A stretch of DNA of 64,000 nt from Elysia chlorotica (GCA_003991915.1 RQTK01000052.1:396212-460211), one strand, 5' to 3'. Shown: positions 25,871-38,690, counted from the first letter of the stretch. Program-made: numbers and translations. The notes: generated from the sequence alone by a model not told the origin.

Positions 25871-26130
25871 TTTGTTGCTTAGCGTCTAGAGTCAGCCCTA
25901 TGTATAATATATTGTGGTAGGGTCCCAAGACAAACGTCTGACAATATTACGTGCAACCACACAGAGGCAGTGTGAAGATACCGCCTGTTTCAGCCAGTCA
26001 CGTTATCCTAATATTGACCCAACCAATAAGGAACGAAATTGGACAAATATATTTTCACCGATTTTAGGTTTACAACCAGGGACCTCCTGATTGAATCCCA
26101 AGGCTCTGACACTTGCGTCAGGTTGTCGCC
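25871..26130 (-). mobile_element. SINE family A, diverged copy
   Basis: On the minus strand the order of diagnostic blocks matches the 15.3-kb copy: a degenerate B-box region near 26070-26085, then TTGGGTCAATATTAG, GACTGGCTGAAACAGG, TGTGGTTGCACGTAAT, CTTGGGACCCTACCACAA and GACGCTAAGCAAC. Many substitutions and a small insertion show that it is old. Confidence 0.75.
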
Positions 26131-26190
26131 CGCCCCAAACAGCAATCATACTTCAGAGGAATTCGTTGAACTAGTTATCGTAAAAGATTG

Positions 26191-26292
26191 GTTTGTCAAC
26201 GTCCAAACACTAGGGTTATACTGCGTAATGATCTCAAGCCTAATGTTTGACAGTGCTGGTTTTACGTGCTGCAACGTAGAGACGCATCGGGG
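26191..26292 (-). mobile_element. SINE family A, 3' fragment
   Basis: Only the 3' part of the body is present (GTTTGTCAACGTCC, CAGTGCTGGTTTTACGTGCTGC on the plus strand). It is highly diverged and lies about 60 bases from the previous copy in the same orientation. Confidence 0.55.
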
Positions 26293-26885
26293 ATAACATG
26301 GCATCTGTCTCCGCCACACAAATTATCTTGAAACTGATCAGCCACTAGTTAGAGACCCCAAACCTCAAGGTGGTTCTCAGAAGATAACAACAGTCACTAG
26401 GATGGTTACCATCTCTTATTTTTTTCGCAGCACAGAGATTATTATACCCATTTGATGGAATAAATAAGTAATGAGTGCATTAATCTTTCTAAACTCAAGG
26501 GTATTACAATACTTGGGTTTCTGATCTAGATCTCAATGCATCAAATTAAAGGTCTTTGCAATGAAAAACACAAGCTATGAAAGTCAATGAGAAAATGTAT
26601 TTATTTAATGATAAATGTACTCATTGAAATGTAAATGGGATGATAATAAACTATGTCAGAGGGGCGAAACAGTTTCAGAATATTATGGATGGAAAAAGGT
26701 ATTTCATAATTTTGTGTCCTAAAAAGCAGTCGCCTATTCATAAATGTTTCCTGAAAAACGTAGCACACGTGCATTGTCACTAGGTCTAGCAGTGATTTTA
26801 CAGAGGTCCTCAATGTGAATTCACATTTAGTGCAAGCCACTTTAGTGCTGTGGAGTCGGACAACTTATCCCGTTCTTACTTTTAG

Positions 26886-26948
26886 GTATTGAAACGCAAG
26901 AAAGTTACAGATCGCATTCTCTCCAACCTGGTGATTTTTATGGAGGTG
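26886..26948 (+). CDS. candidate exon 3 of the same gene model
   Basis: A pyrimidine-rich acceptor (CCCGTTCTTACTTTTAG) is followed by 63 bp. It enters with two bases (completing an arginine codon from the previous candidate), reads 20 codons and leaves one base at another GTGAGT donor. The peptide is IETQESYRSHSLQPGDFYGG. An alternative frame starting at the first base is open for 36 codons to a TAA and is also protein-like (VLKRKKVTDRILSNLVIF), so the block might instead be a terminal exon in another phase. Confidence 0.28.
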
Positions 26949-27325
26949 GTGAGTCTCTTTCATAAACTCAAGAACCACAAGGAGACCTAAGAGAAAAATT
27001 AGAGAACTAGTGACATCGCCAAAGGAGCCGGAGATTGATGAAAGCACTACAGTGCACTCCCCAAGAACGGCCTTCGAGTCCGGAAACACAACTAGATCTA
27101 GTTAGAGGCTGCCGCACATCTTGCCTCTTCATTTTCTCAAACAGAATGACTTCTTGGGCTCTTGAACCTTGATTTTTTTATTTTGATTCCGACAGCAATG
27201 TTTTTGAAGATATTATTTGATTCGAATTTGAAATGCGCTTATGTCATCTCTATCAATTTTTATCTTGGATGTTTAAATCTTTGTGGAAAAAGATGAGATG
27301 TTTATACCTCAGTTTTTTTCTGCAG

Positions 27326-27378
27326 ATTTTTTTAATGAAAGGAAGGGTTTTATCGAATGCAACAGGTTGGGGAGTTAG
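27326..27378 (+). CDS. possible terminal exon of the same gene model
   Basis: The acceptor CTCAGTTTTTTTCTGCAG has a strong pyrimidine tract. The 53-bp block enters with two bases, in phase with the previous candidate, and reads 16 codons (FFNERKGFIECNRLGS) to a TAG. An AATAAA lies about 530 bases downstream (near 27909), beyond a GA microsatellite. The run is short and AT-rich, so it could easily be chance. Confidence 0.15.
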
Positions 27379-27457
27379 AATGAGGAGGTGGAAGAAAGGA
27401 GGGGAGCATAAACGTTGGATTAGAGCTTAATTGTAACATAGGTGAAAAAAGTAATTC

Positions 27458-27596
27458 AGGGAGAGACAGAGAGAGACAAAAGGAGACGGAGAGAGAGAAA
27501 CAGGGTGAGGAGAAGAAAAAGATAGGCAGACAGAGAGAGAAAGAGAAATGGATGTAGAAAGAGAGAGGCAGACAGAGAGAGAGAGAGAAAGAGAAA

Positions 27597-27681
<85 letters not shown>
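27458..27681. repeat. GA-rich microsatellite complex
   Basis: A degenerate GA/GACA/GAAA tract becomes pure GA toward its 3' end. The 140-codon minus-strand frame across it is low-complexity. Confidence 0.95.
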
Positions 27682-27689
27682 GTGTAGCT

Positions 27690-28980
27690 CATTCTATAGA
27701 TATGTAGAGAAGTAAGGACCGTCAAGAAAAGAAAGCCTGCATCTTTTTCCATGTCACGTATGATTTGGTTTAAGAGATGTTGTCCGCCTTTAAGTCCATT
27801 TAACTTAAACATTAAGCTGTTGCTCACGTGTTGATCGTCTAATAGTTTGCAATTTGCATAGACATACTTCAAATTCAATTGTTAATGTTACATGTGATAA
27901 ATCGACAAATAAAGTTTTTTTTATTTATTTAGCTATTTATACACATAAAAGTGAATCTTAGATGGACATAGAATTTTATCAACCTTTTTTTTTATAAAAT
28001 AAATGAATTTTTATTCACCACCTTTTGGATCAATGAATGAAATAAACATATCTAAGGTTCAATGTAGCTGAAGTAAGAGGACAACACTTAAATTGTTATT
28101 TAAAACAACAGAAGTTTCAACTGAGACTTCCAGGGATTTACAACTTTTGGTTTAATCTAAGACATGATCGGATAAGATTCTGTTCTGTGGCGTTCTGCCG
28201 TTCTGATACATCTAGCATCATGGGAAATTAACGTTTAAAACTCACCGCTCTGGATGCCATGAACACTTTCAGTGTAAACAACATTTTGGGGCAAAGGTCT
28301 ATATAACAGAAGTCAGCCATGCAACACCTTAAAACAACAAGGAATCGTTTGAAAGATAGTTTTTCTGCATGAGTTAAGCAAATTAAATGACAAAACTTAT
28401 GCAGCACTTATATTGTATTACTGAAAACCCACAATGTAATTACATTTATTTTGTCTACTTAGTCAATTTTTATGATACATCAGTATCCCTTTTTTTTTTT
28501 TTAGTTTTTTCGAGGCATGAAATGTCACCAATACCTGAGTTTTAGCGAGCCGTCATTAAATTTTCTAATGCCCCTGAAATGACCAACGCATTAGAGGTGC
28601 ACAAATTGCGTCATGTGAAATTCCCTAATGTTGGGAATTCCCGTAACAAAATATATGAAAACCGTGCTCTTGAATTTTTTAGTACAAAAAATAAATCTCT
28701 TCGTTCTTCCACACGATTGAAAAAAAAAAAGATATTATCTTAGCCGTATGCCAACATAATTATCTAAAACTGAATCTTTTTTTAATTCAACGCTATTTCC
28801 TGAAAGGAATTCACTATTTACCCAGAGACTTACAGAGTAACTTACGATATAAAGCAGCTTGGTGTCACATGTAGCAGAAACTTAGCTCTATAATATCAAT
28901 GCTAGTAACAAGTGCCCTGTAATGTATTACACCTAAAATTACTGAGATCCACTCCTGGTTAAAAGCCTTTGGTTCTGTAA
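27690..28980. other. AT-rich stretch without recognisable genes
   Basis: No supported feature apart from homopolymer runs. Confidence 0.6.
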
Positions 28981-28984
28981 GAAG

Positions 28985-29075
28985 TCCCTACTCTGTCTGG
29001 CATCACGCTCCATCACTTTGTTGCCACGGCGACTTCCGGGAGAGAATTGGCACCTTCTTAAGACCGCTGCTGGTG
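28985..29075. promoter_or_regulatory. GC-rich island with RFX-like X-box and ETS motif
   Basis: GTTGCCACGGCGAC at 29020-29033 matches the RFX X-box palindrome (GTTGCCATGGCAAC) at 12 of 14 positions. It runs directly into ACTTCCGG (29032-29039), an exact ETS-family site (CCGGAAGT on the other strand). The pair sits in a short GC-rich block within AT-rich DNA. RFX sites are typical of ciliary gene promoters and ETS sites of housekeeping promoters. No transcript start or coding exon is seen next to it. Confidence 0.35.
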
Positions 29076-29398
29076 AAATCTGAAAAAGGGGGGGGGGGCA
29101 CTCCAAACTCTTATGTGTAGAAATTGTATCTTTTTCTTTAATGGAAACTAAAAAAAAACTAAAAATGATTATATAATTCCTTTTTAAAATATTTAGTCGC
29201 CATTATTTCTTTTTCAACCAGGCTGAGAGTTACATCATTATATTTTTTAGCTGTAGAATCAAATTTATGTTCGACAAATTAACACTATTCAATCCAAAAT
29301 AATGCTGAGAAAGACAGAAAACCAATTGAGAAAGACGGAAAACCAATTTTATATTTTCAAAGTAAAAGGGATAGGGAGTGGCATAGAGATATTGAGAT

Positions 29399-29413
29399 GA
29401 GAAAGAGAGAGGG

Positions 29414-29463
<50 letters not shown>

Positions 29464-29530
29464 AAGAGAGAGAGAGAGACAAAGAGAGAGAGGAGATAGA
29501 GGGACAAGGAGAAAGACAGACAGACAGAGA
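29399..29530. repeat. GA-rich microsatellite
   Basis: Nearly pure GA core with GACA and GGGA interruptions. Confidence 0.95.
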
Positions 29531-30362
29531 GAATGAACAACACAACCAAGAAAGATGAAACACTTAAAATTGACTACAGCCAGATAGACATAAAAAATAG
29601 GCATAGAAAATTACAGGAAAATAAATCGACAGACAAACAGACAGGAAAAGACAAACAAGACAGATAGAGTGCTGATAAGATTATGATTCGTAAAAGAGTA
29701 ATATATTTATTTATAAGGTAGACAGCAAGACTCTAAACAGTCTTAACATTACAATTTTTGGCATAGTTGAATTGGATCCATAATGCAATTACTTCTGTGT
29801 CTATTTCAATGTTTTTGTCTTCTATTTTCGGAAGCCTAGATGTGCTATATCATACTTACAGCTGCTTTGTGCAGTTGGGTATATTTATACAGCTGCTGCT
29901 GCTGCCTGACTGCTTGTTGGAAATCCGGAGTCTTTATTTAACCTATCTACGAGACTTTCCCAGTACCAACTGGATTGATTGTTTGCCTAATATGGTATTT
30001 AATTAGTGCATGAACAATTTACCGGATCACATTAATCTTGTTTAAATACCCTTTTAGAGCAGTTTTATGCATTTTGCACGTACAACGCTACCGTCCTCTA
30101 ATATAATCGTTCATGGTAGAAAATGAAATACTGAAATATTTTTATATATTGGACATTCATTAACAATTAGAAGATGAGTGTGCCGTGTGTATTTTTATAT
30201 TTTTATCTCATGTTATCCCCTTTTAGAACATATGCCGAACAGACATAAAAATGTGAAGTCAGAAAATAATTCCTTAATCGATTTAACTTCATTTGTGTAA
30301 CCCGGAAACTTTTGCCCATTAAAGGAATAATTTTGTTCTTTTCTCTATTCCTAATTCACACA

Positions 30363-30512
30363 ATTGTTTTTTTTTTTTTTTCAGATAAGTGCTTTCGGCA
30401 CACATGGGAAGAGAAAAAAAAGTTTCTGGTGAAGAGTCAATGATGGGCATTAAAGCTAGAACGCGAGTCCCTTGTCTAAGCCCTGGGAGATCCAAGCGCT
30501 CCTATAACCTCT
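30363..30512 (-). mobile_element. tRNA-derived SINE with poly-A tail (third family)
   Basis: Read on the minus strand, a tRNA-like head has an A-box-like TATAGGAGCGCTTGG and a B-box-like CGCGTTCTAGC. It is followed by a short body containing GTGTGCCGAAAGCACTTATC and a 15-base A tail (T at 30367-30381 on the plus strand). The order head, short body, A tail is typical of SINEs. The box sequences are degenerate and no flanking duplication was found. Confidence 0.45.
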
Positions 30513-31559
30513 CTTGGGCTCAGAAACACGAGAAAAATGGGACATGGCAAATCTAGTATTTAATTTATATATAACGTGCTATTCGAGAAGAATGGTCATT
30601 ACAAGAAATTTGTGGTGTCAATTTAAAACATTAAATCCTCATTTACGTCTCTTGGTAGTAGCCAACTTAAAGTTGTTTGGCCAAAATAATATCATTGCTA
30701 GAGGTCACATAATACGTATTTAGATCTAATGTTTGACTTGTTTAGTTGGATTTTTTCTCTGATTGTTATTCATTCAGTCATTAGAAATGTCAAGAGAGAC
30801 ATTTTCACTTAGATGGTCTCGAGAGGTGATTTTTAGAATCGATATGTTATCCTTAAGGGCTTCAAATTTCATACAGACTTATCGTGTTTTACGTTGGTCA
30901 GGCTATATATAAATTTCATGATCTAAAAAGCAGTGTATATAAATGTAACCCCAATATTCCTAAAAATAGTTTTCAAAGTCTTGATATTACTAAAATAATC
31001 AATTTAATAAAAGAATATCGATCGGCGGAAACAGAAAGCATTACAACTAGTTAAAGATTTAGCACTGGAAGTATTATCCACCAAGAAACACACACAAAAA
31101 AAAACCCAACCAACCTTTAGTTAGGAACTTATACTTTGCGATGAAAAGACCCTGATTGTATTAGGTTGTTATTATACGCAGCCGTCTGCTAGATTTTAGA
31201 CTTTTTCAGGCATAATTATTTTTCTTATCTCTTTCGCATTATCTTTTCTTCGTTGACATTTCTTTTTACAAACTATCTTATACAGTTTCGCCGATATCAC
31301 AAACCAGTATTCTTCAATTCACAAAATCTCGCTACAGATGTGGCCATCTCAATTTGAATGAAAAGAGAAGCTTCAATTTAATGCTTAGGATACTCCTTTT
31401 TATCTCTACTTGGGAATCGCATGTCCTGAGGCAGGCTTTCAGAAACACTTACACCCACAGGATAGAGAGGAGCAGTTTGACCTACACGACCAATGATGTC
31501 ATAAAATGTTCGTGTAACACACGTGTTTAGCCGTTTCTAAGGCCGGTCGCCATATCGGT

Positions 31560-31739
31560 GAAAGCCGATGGCAGAGTGGTTAAGCACACTGGTCTTCGCC
31601 TTGGCAAGGCGAATTGGTGCCCAGTAGAAGGTGCGGGTTCGATCCCCGTCCATGTCATCAGTCTAAAATATGTCTCTGTCTACTTGTCTTATCTGTTGGT
31701 CTCAAGCTAGATCTAGGCTTGTGGCTGTCCCTTCTAACC

Positions 31740-31740
<1 letters not shown>
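31560..31740 (+). mobile_element. tRNA-like SINE head joined to a (TAG)n tract
   Basis: TGGCAGAGTGGTTAAGC is a good A box and GGTTCGATCCC a perfect B box, with a 5-bp T-arm stem (GCGGG/CCCGT). The would-be acceptor arms do not pair and there is an extra CGCCTT/AAGGCG hairpin between the boxes, so this is not a functional tRNA. The sequence then runs about 80 bases into a TAG repeat, which may have grown from the element's tail. Confidence 0.5.
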
Positions 31741-31832
<92 letters not shown>

Positions 31833-32015
31833 NNNNNNNNNNNNNNNNNNNNNNNNNNNNNNNNNNNNNNNNNNNNNNNNNNNNNNNNNNNNNNNNNNNN
31901 NNNNNNNNNNNNNNNNNNNNNNNNNNNNNNNNACCAGAAGCAGCAGCAGTAGCAGTAGCAGCAGCAGCAGCAGCATCAGTAGCAGTAGCAGTATCAGTAG
32001 CAGTAATAGTAAGCC
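31739..32015. repeat. (TAG)n microsatellite with 100-N assembly gap
   Basis: About 31 TAG units up to 31832, then exactly 100 N (31833-31932), then degenerate GCA/GTA repeats. The round gap size suggests a gap of unknown true length. Confidence 0.95.
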
Positions 32016-32019
32016 CTAC

Positions 32020-34480
32020 GTTCTCAGATATGACCAAATCAGTCTACAAAATTGACAATTAAAGTAAATAAAAATTTCCATTTAAAATTTTCGGTTCTTT
32101 CCAAATTTATTCTTTTATAAACATATATCAGGCAGCATAGTAGGACCTTTATGATATTAATTATTTTTTTTTGCGCACAGTTTTTTGGACTCCGATGCTA
32201 TATCTCTAAAACTAAAATTAATCATAGATCAGTTTGAGGCGCCATCTGATTGAAATTTAAAACGAACACAAAAAAATCACAAGGACGCTTCCTTTCTTTT
32301 GCTTTTAAAAAAGAAGTGAGAAGTGGAGCACTGCTTAAGATTAATGGTTGCTGAGAGGTTCAAACTGGCTAGGAGTGGGGACTGTGTCGTGTAGCATCTT
32401 CTAAGGGGGTTACCAGCTTTGGGAAAGAGAGGGGGGGGGACAGACCATCAAACTGCCATCCATTACAGTTATTGGAGAATCTTGTCACGTGTCAGGCGGA
32501 TCTTGAAGAGAGCCACAAACTGATTGTTTCGACTAGAGAGTGGCGACAGAACAGTTTCCGCTAGAGAATGTTCTTCTGCTAACTCCATCCTTTTCTCCTT
32601 CTCTTTCTCTGATTCTTTCGCTTAAGGCCTAGGGGGATAATGACTGACAAATGGAGTGGGAAAGAATTATCATTTTAAAATACAGTTGCGTGGATCGTAG
32701 ATTGAAAAAGGAACCTCGACAAAGAAAAGCGTTTAGATAGGAATGTACAAAAAATAAGGGGTAGAAGGAAATACTTTTCTCTTTTTAGAAGTTGAAACTG
32801 AAGAACTGGTGATTATGTCTAAGGAAAAAAAAGATGCTGAGTGGACTCTTGATTAGTTTATATTTCAAATTTGTATTGTGGAGTGAGTGCAAAAGTGGCT
32901 CAAAGAATTTACATTTATAGCATTTACATTTTATTCATATATATGTTTATATTAAACAGATGAAGTTTCAATACAAATCTAAAAACGTGCCTTGTTATAT
33001 AAATTCAAGAGAAAAGTGTTGAGAGAGACACAGAAAAGAGACAGAGAGGCAGAGAAAGAGGAAAACAAGCAGTGCACGAGAGATAGGGTGAAAGTGAGAG
33101 AAAGACAGAGATATTATAAAGAGAGTTAAGAGGAGATTTTTCTAGATCGAAATGAATTGTATAATTCTGAAACCTTACTTTATTAATTTGTTGTTACACC
33201 TTAAAAGAAACCCCAGTACAGAAAGCGAACCATCAAAAAATCTGTAATAAAAGGTTTTCGTGTTGTTGTTTTTAATTTTTGAGGTGTTATATATTTATCT
33301 CGGTAAAAAACTGTTCACGCTTTGAAGCCGATTAGAAGCCGTGGTTTTCTCAAGTTCAAAGAATAATAATATGCATCAACATGATTATTACCATTAGATT
33401 TAAAAAGATAAGAAGATTTCAACGAGTTCGATTGCTAACAAGATACCTTGAGTTCATTGATTTAGAGATGGTAAAACATATGAGAGTCTGGCGCAAAATA
33501 TTGCGTAACATGGGAAAACACTTGTGGAATTTCTGCGTTCTGTTGTTGATTCTGTCTAAAAATAAGAACACATTAAAAAGTTCAATTGTTGCTAATAGTA
33601 GTGAACTCAGGCATAATGGCTTCTATTCCATTTTCTTGGCATATCAATAAACATAAGCAAGTATTTCTCTGAAAAGTATATCGTTATATTGTTATATCAA
33701 TGAAGTAACATAATGTAGCTTACCAAGTACAAACACTATTTAAAAGCTCTGATCTAACCTTTATCTAAGCCCTTTTGACGTCCACGTTCTCATTTGTTTC
33801 TGACTATGACTATGAAAAATATGCAGAATAAACAGGTATAACACAACACAAGGCGTCAAAACTTTCCATGCAGATACTTCAATAATTTCAGGAAGTCAGT
33901 AATGCATATTACTTGATCTTGGTATATCAAAATGTGCTAAAAAAACAAACAAATGGAAAAATAAATTATGTTGGAAAGTAAGGAAGGAAAAATTCCAACT
34001 AACTCGGACCCTGTTGGAAAAATATTTTCATGGGTTACTTTAATGTCTTCCATTTCTTCCCCTGATTCAAGAAGTACTTTTTTGACAAACAGCAATGCTT
34101 GAATCGAAGAACAAATTATCTTTATTGTTTACATTCGTTTGGACGGGTTACTTGAAAGAGTAGATTAGCTCAACACTTGTTGCATTTTTATTAAGCGGAA
34201 GTAATAAATAGCAAAATTACAAAGACAATAAAAACTCGTATGTGTAAAAGAACGCATTAGTTTTGTCGGGTCTATTAATTTATATCTATAGTATCACACC
34301 CGCCACGCAGTTCCGCCACTCATTGCAATTTGATTTCCAATTAATTTGGTCTCATTTGATGGACGTGTTAGAGTGTTAGAGTATTGAACTATGTACTTTA
34401 AGCAGACCTACCAATCTTACACTAAAGTACGTATTTGATCGCACTGTGTGACACTGTTTGGTCTAAAATGTACATTCTGG
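32020..34480. other. mostly AT-rich; one mixed island at 32370-32580
   Basis: The 32370-32580 block has higher GC and a CACGTG E-box near 32485. It may be regulatory. Elsewhere nothing is supported; an 89-codon frame at 33381-33650 is within chance expectation. Confidence 0.4.
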
Positions 34481-34491
34481 TGGTTTCGTAG

Positions 34492-34611
34492 GTTGACAGC
34501 TCTGCAGAAGTCCAGCAGGTCTCTCCCACGGCCTCCCCATTCGCCATCCTCCCACACACATCGAAGGGAGAGATGCTACGAGAACAAATTCAATTACTCC
34601 AAGATCTATAA
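34492..34611 (+). CDS. candidate terminal exon, unknown protein
   Basis: A frame begins exactly after a TTTCGTAG acceptor and reads 39 codons to a TAA. The peptide starts VDSSAEVQQVSPTASPFAIL and ends EMLREQIQLLQDL, which resembles a disordered stretch followed by a short amphipathic helix. GC is locally raised. A second frame is also open across the same bases to a TGA at about 34682, so the choice of frame is uncertain. No upstream exon in matching phase was identified. No family is recognised. Confidence 0.25.
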   Translation, partial: VDSSAEVQQVSPTASPFAILPHTSKGEMLREQIQLLQDL

Positions 34612-34689
34612 GGTTGTCGTACTCCTTGCATTTTGCGAGGGCACAACTATCTTTAAAATGTTTTTTTTTTTATGCTCTGGGTGACCTGC

Positions 34690-36460
34690 CTGTACTTTTC
34701 TAAGTCTCTGATTAATACCAATAGGTTTGTGCGCACCATATATAGTTATTCTATATTTTTTTATGAACCTATAATCGAAAGTTAGATAATCTGTCTCACT
34801 CTGTAATAGTAGAGTAGACCATACTAATTGTTGGGGAGTTCTGTGCTTCTCCGATATTGATAATGCTGTTTTTTGTTATTTGTCTTTCCTCAAATTATTA
34901 TGTAAACTGTCCTAATGTTTTGCTATAGGCTATATGCTCTTCGGCAGGTTTTATATCTCTGAAGATTTAAAACTATAATCTTATCTTATCTGATCTTACC
35001 ATACGCTGAGGAATTCCAAAAAGGCAATGTTTTTACGCGTATATAACAATCTCTGCAGTGCAGTCTAACAAAATTACGTTTGCTTGCTAAGTCGGAGGCA
35101 ATGATTGGATACGTCTAGCTCGATTCTGACCTTTCACTTTGTTCAAAGCATAGTGATATCGTCACGAGGGTGGACTTTATTGTGTCTGTCCAAATAGTAA
35201 AAACATAATCGACGGACTCAAAAGTGTACCGATGGCTTAAAGAATCATATTATTTTTATTCAGCATAGCCAGTACATTTTTTACCGAGATCAAGGACATT
35301 ATGCCCAGACTTATAGGTTCGGGTTGCTTGTTGCATGCAATGTGTGTAAACCTGATATGAAGAAGATGCTTTTAAAGGGAATTCATTTCTCTTTTTTACT
35401 GCAGCAAAAATATAAAAAATACCTTTTCGAAGTCCAGAGTTCGGCAAAAGAGTTTCACAATCTAATCGATCTTTTTGATGTTTTATTTATCTTTTATATT
35501 TGTATAATACACACTTTTCCCACACGTCTACCCACACACGTATCTCTTTATCGCCCTTTCCATTAATTTAGTTAGACACAAGAAGGATTGATAGATATAA
35601 AGATAGATCGATAGAGACATACAGAGACGACTAGACATCGAGACAGGATTGCAGATGAAGAGAAGGAAAGAGAGAGGCAGAGTCAAAGACATACATACAG
35701 GAGAGTAGAAAAAAAATGTAATTGTATAAAGGTATTTGAAATATCAAACCTAGTGTGGACAAGACGTTAGTTAAGAAGAAAAAAGAAAAGTTATCAATGG
35801 TTTCACAATTAAAAGAGCACATTCGAAAGAAACTGATTAACTTCAATGATAACTGTAGGGGGCATTAATTTACAAAATGCTAACTTTTAAACTAAGGAAG
35901 ATGTACAGCAAGTTATCATGTAAAATGTCCATAGCCTTTTTCATTAAAATTAAACTGATTAGTACAATAGTATGGGTCAAAAACAATTATTAAAAAGTTA
36001 TGTTAAAAGAGTGGGGGGGGGGGGCAAAAAAAAACTGCGATATTTAAACTCCCTTTGATGTCTTGCACAACTGACTTACATCATTTTGAGGATTTAAAAT
36101 CAAAGATCCATGAAATAAATGATAAAATAATACTAACTACACATGACATTGAGTGCAACACTATTCTATTATGGTGGTAGGAGCAACAAATAAACTCTCG
36201 GGAACTGTAAAACAAAAAAAGTGGAAAGAAGGAGAGACTTTTCTTAACACAACAACAAAAAACAATTAGAAAGTCAAATGAAAGAGACAAAAACAAACAA
36301 TATAAATGTTTTTCTTCTGTACGTAACCGATTAGATCGTCTCTCTGAGAATGGGGTTCTAGCTAGATCCAGCAATTTCTCCGCACATTCCCCCCTACGCC
36401 CATGATGATGATAAAAAATCAATACCTAGTCTGCCCACAAGTCTGGGTATTTTTTAGGGG
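34690..36460. other. AT-rich stretch without firm genes
   Basis: A minus-strand frame at 36081-36422 (113 codons) begins with a plausible segment (GECAEKLLDLARTPFSERR) but turns into low-complexity hydrophobic sequence. It has no supporting splice site, so I do not call it. Confidence 0.5.
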
Positions 36461-38391
36461 AATTACTTAAAGTGGTATACTTTACGGTATAAAATAATTA
36501 TCTTATTTGTGCAAGATGGAATATAGAAGACTGATTTCGGCGATACCGCACTTCTCAGCCTGTCTCAGTTTAATGTAAAACGTAATTGCATAGGATTTTT
36601 TTTTAGAATGGCATACTGCCTTTCATTTTGATGAGTCTTATATTTTGCCCATGATTTTTTAATTCACATTTTACTGTTTCAATTCTTCCAAAAGAAAGCC
36701 CAAAATAATAGTCATTGCAAACACAAGACGCAGATTGAAATCGAAAATAATATTATTGTTGTTATAGTCCTTTTAACTTGTCCTTGGTTTAAGTCGTCTA
36801 CATAGCATAAGTTTCGTCGCTTTTTTCTAATAGAGATGATTAATTTTTAAGAATTGCGAGGAATGGGAATTTGTCTTGGCTTACACGGCTTTTTAAAGTT
36901 TTGCATATAGAACGCTACCGTTGTCTAGCATGCTATATAATCAGGGCATAAGGGAAAAGAAAAGCCTCAAAAGCCGCTGTTACATAGATACGGCTTCGAA
37001 GTTAGGTTTTATTCTATATTGGAAGTAATGTTAATAGTATGATACTATGATATAGCCTATACGGCTTGTTTCGTGTTTGTCTTTATGACTATTGCGGTCG
37101 AATTTGTATGCCTAGATATTTGAAGCAATTCGTGATGACCTAGGCTTAAGGTGAAAATTAAATACCTAGATCTCACAACGACTGTTTTATAACAGTCAAT
37201 ACTTTTAGATATGCAAACAACCGCGAAGTAGTCACGAGATCGTGGGGCGACTTGTGGTAAAAGTAAAATTATACCTAGATTACACAGTATCCGGTTTGTG
37301 AGTACTCAGATTACTTTAGCAGCACCAAATTTCTTTTATATGGTTGAGGTTTTAAGATCACATTAAATGTCTATTTATCCATCTCACACCTTAATGATTG
37401 TAAACCTAAACATAGTCTAGAACAGAGTATTACATGGCATTACAACAAGAATAATGAACGGAAAGAGAGCAAAGGGTATGTCGGGAGCAGAGAGCAGGGA
37501 TGGACTAGGAAGATGGGTTGGCAGAGGCGAAGGGAATCGACCTGATTATGAAGCGCGAGGAAAGTGACCTGTGGAGGGGCAAGGTCGACCATGCAAACCG
37601 CCACGGCACTCCGTGATGGTGAAGAGCTTCCAGGTCATTGATCTGCTCCAATATGCAAAAATAACGCAAGAATAATATAGTATTCAACTTGCAGATTTCA
37701 TCTCTTCTTAATTGTACTTTTCATTCTTTTTATATTCAGGATGGTAAATATGTTTTAGAATTGTATTCACAATAAATAAGCTAAACCTGATGAAATTGTA
37801 AATGTCATGAGCTTTTGAATCAAAGCAAAAACCGATAGGGCAGTGGATTGTATATATGTGTCCCAAAAATTGTTTTTTTTTTGTTCACATTTTTAAAATG
37901 ATATCTTTGATGTTTTTATAATGATATATTATGATATCTAGTCTAACAACTCAGATTGTGGACACCAAAATTTGGCCCACTGCCCGCCCCGAGAAAGACG
38001 ACAGTGCGTGGTAAAATAGGGTGAGTATGTAGACTCTGCCAATTAGAAAAAAACACTGAATAGTTACATGTTCTTTTGTTGTTGTTTTTTTGTGTTGTTG
38101 TGTTTTGTTTGTTGTTTTTTTTGTTTTTATATAGACATTACGAAGTCAAATGTTGCACATGGAATTCGAGCCACTGATTTCAGAAACCCAATTACATTTG
38201 TTGTTTGATGCCACCTTTTTTAGATATTCAAGAAATAAAACGTGTCCAGTTAGTCATACGACGTCACACGCTAACGAACTTTGGCAGATTAGGAAAGTAA
38301 ATTAATTAGGACTTGTCTGTCACTGACCATAGGTGATGGCTTTGAGCGGTCGTATAGGTTTCACAGCATCATAAAAATTATAACGTAACGC

Positions 38392-38498
38392 GTTCGGCGC
38401 CCAGTGACTGAGGCTGAATAGTACAGGCCGGATTTTCACATTTTGTTCATGACGGAACTGCTTTTCTAGACTTTTTGGAAGTCTTTGCCGTGGTAACT
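38392..38498. promoter_or_regulatory. nearly invariant block in copy 1
   Basis: Bases from GTTCGGCGCCCAGTGACTGA to TTGCCGTGGTAACT match 41137-41243 with one difference and no indel over 107 bp. Immediately flanking sequence differs at about one base in ten and has indels. Local constraint or gene conversion would explain this. No open frame of note is present. Confidence 0.35.
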
Positions 38499-38690
38499 CA
38501 ATCAAATACATGTATTGTTTACTTTTCTTCTTTTTTTTTTTTATCAATGTTAGTTTTTTATTGCTAAAGGTTTCTAAAGTTTTACACTGAGGAGTTAGGG
38601 ATGGCTAGGCTTAAAGTGGCCCCTTCCCCAACTGCGTGTTGGTACCAGTTAGGCTGTCTAGTGGTAAATATATCAGGAAATTATCCGATT

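Noticed and set aside
31563-31660. A functional tRNA gene
   Set aside because: The A and B boxes and the T arm are good, but the acceptor arms do not pair and the anticodon region is replaced by an extra hairpin. A SINE head is the better reading.
31670-32062. Poly-valine, poly-threonine and poly-leucine frames over (TAG)n and the N gap; likewise 200-534 and 57062-57491
   Set aside because: Trinucleotide repeats and unknown bases, not genes.
33381-33650. 89-codon frame resembling a helical protein
   Set aside because: Many frames of this length are expected by chance. There is no splice or promoter support.
37505-37687. Minus-strand 60-codon frame in the 2.8-kb duplication, still open in copy 2
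   Set aside because: The differences between the copies are non-synonymous (for example Trp to Cys), which does not suggest protein constraint. Splice context is weak.
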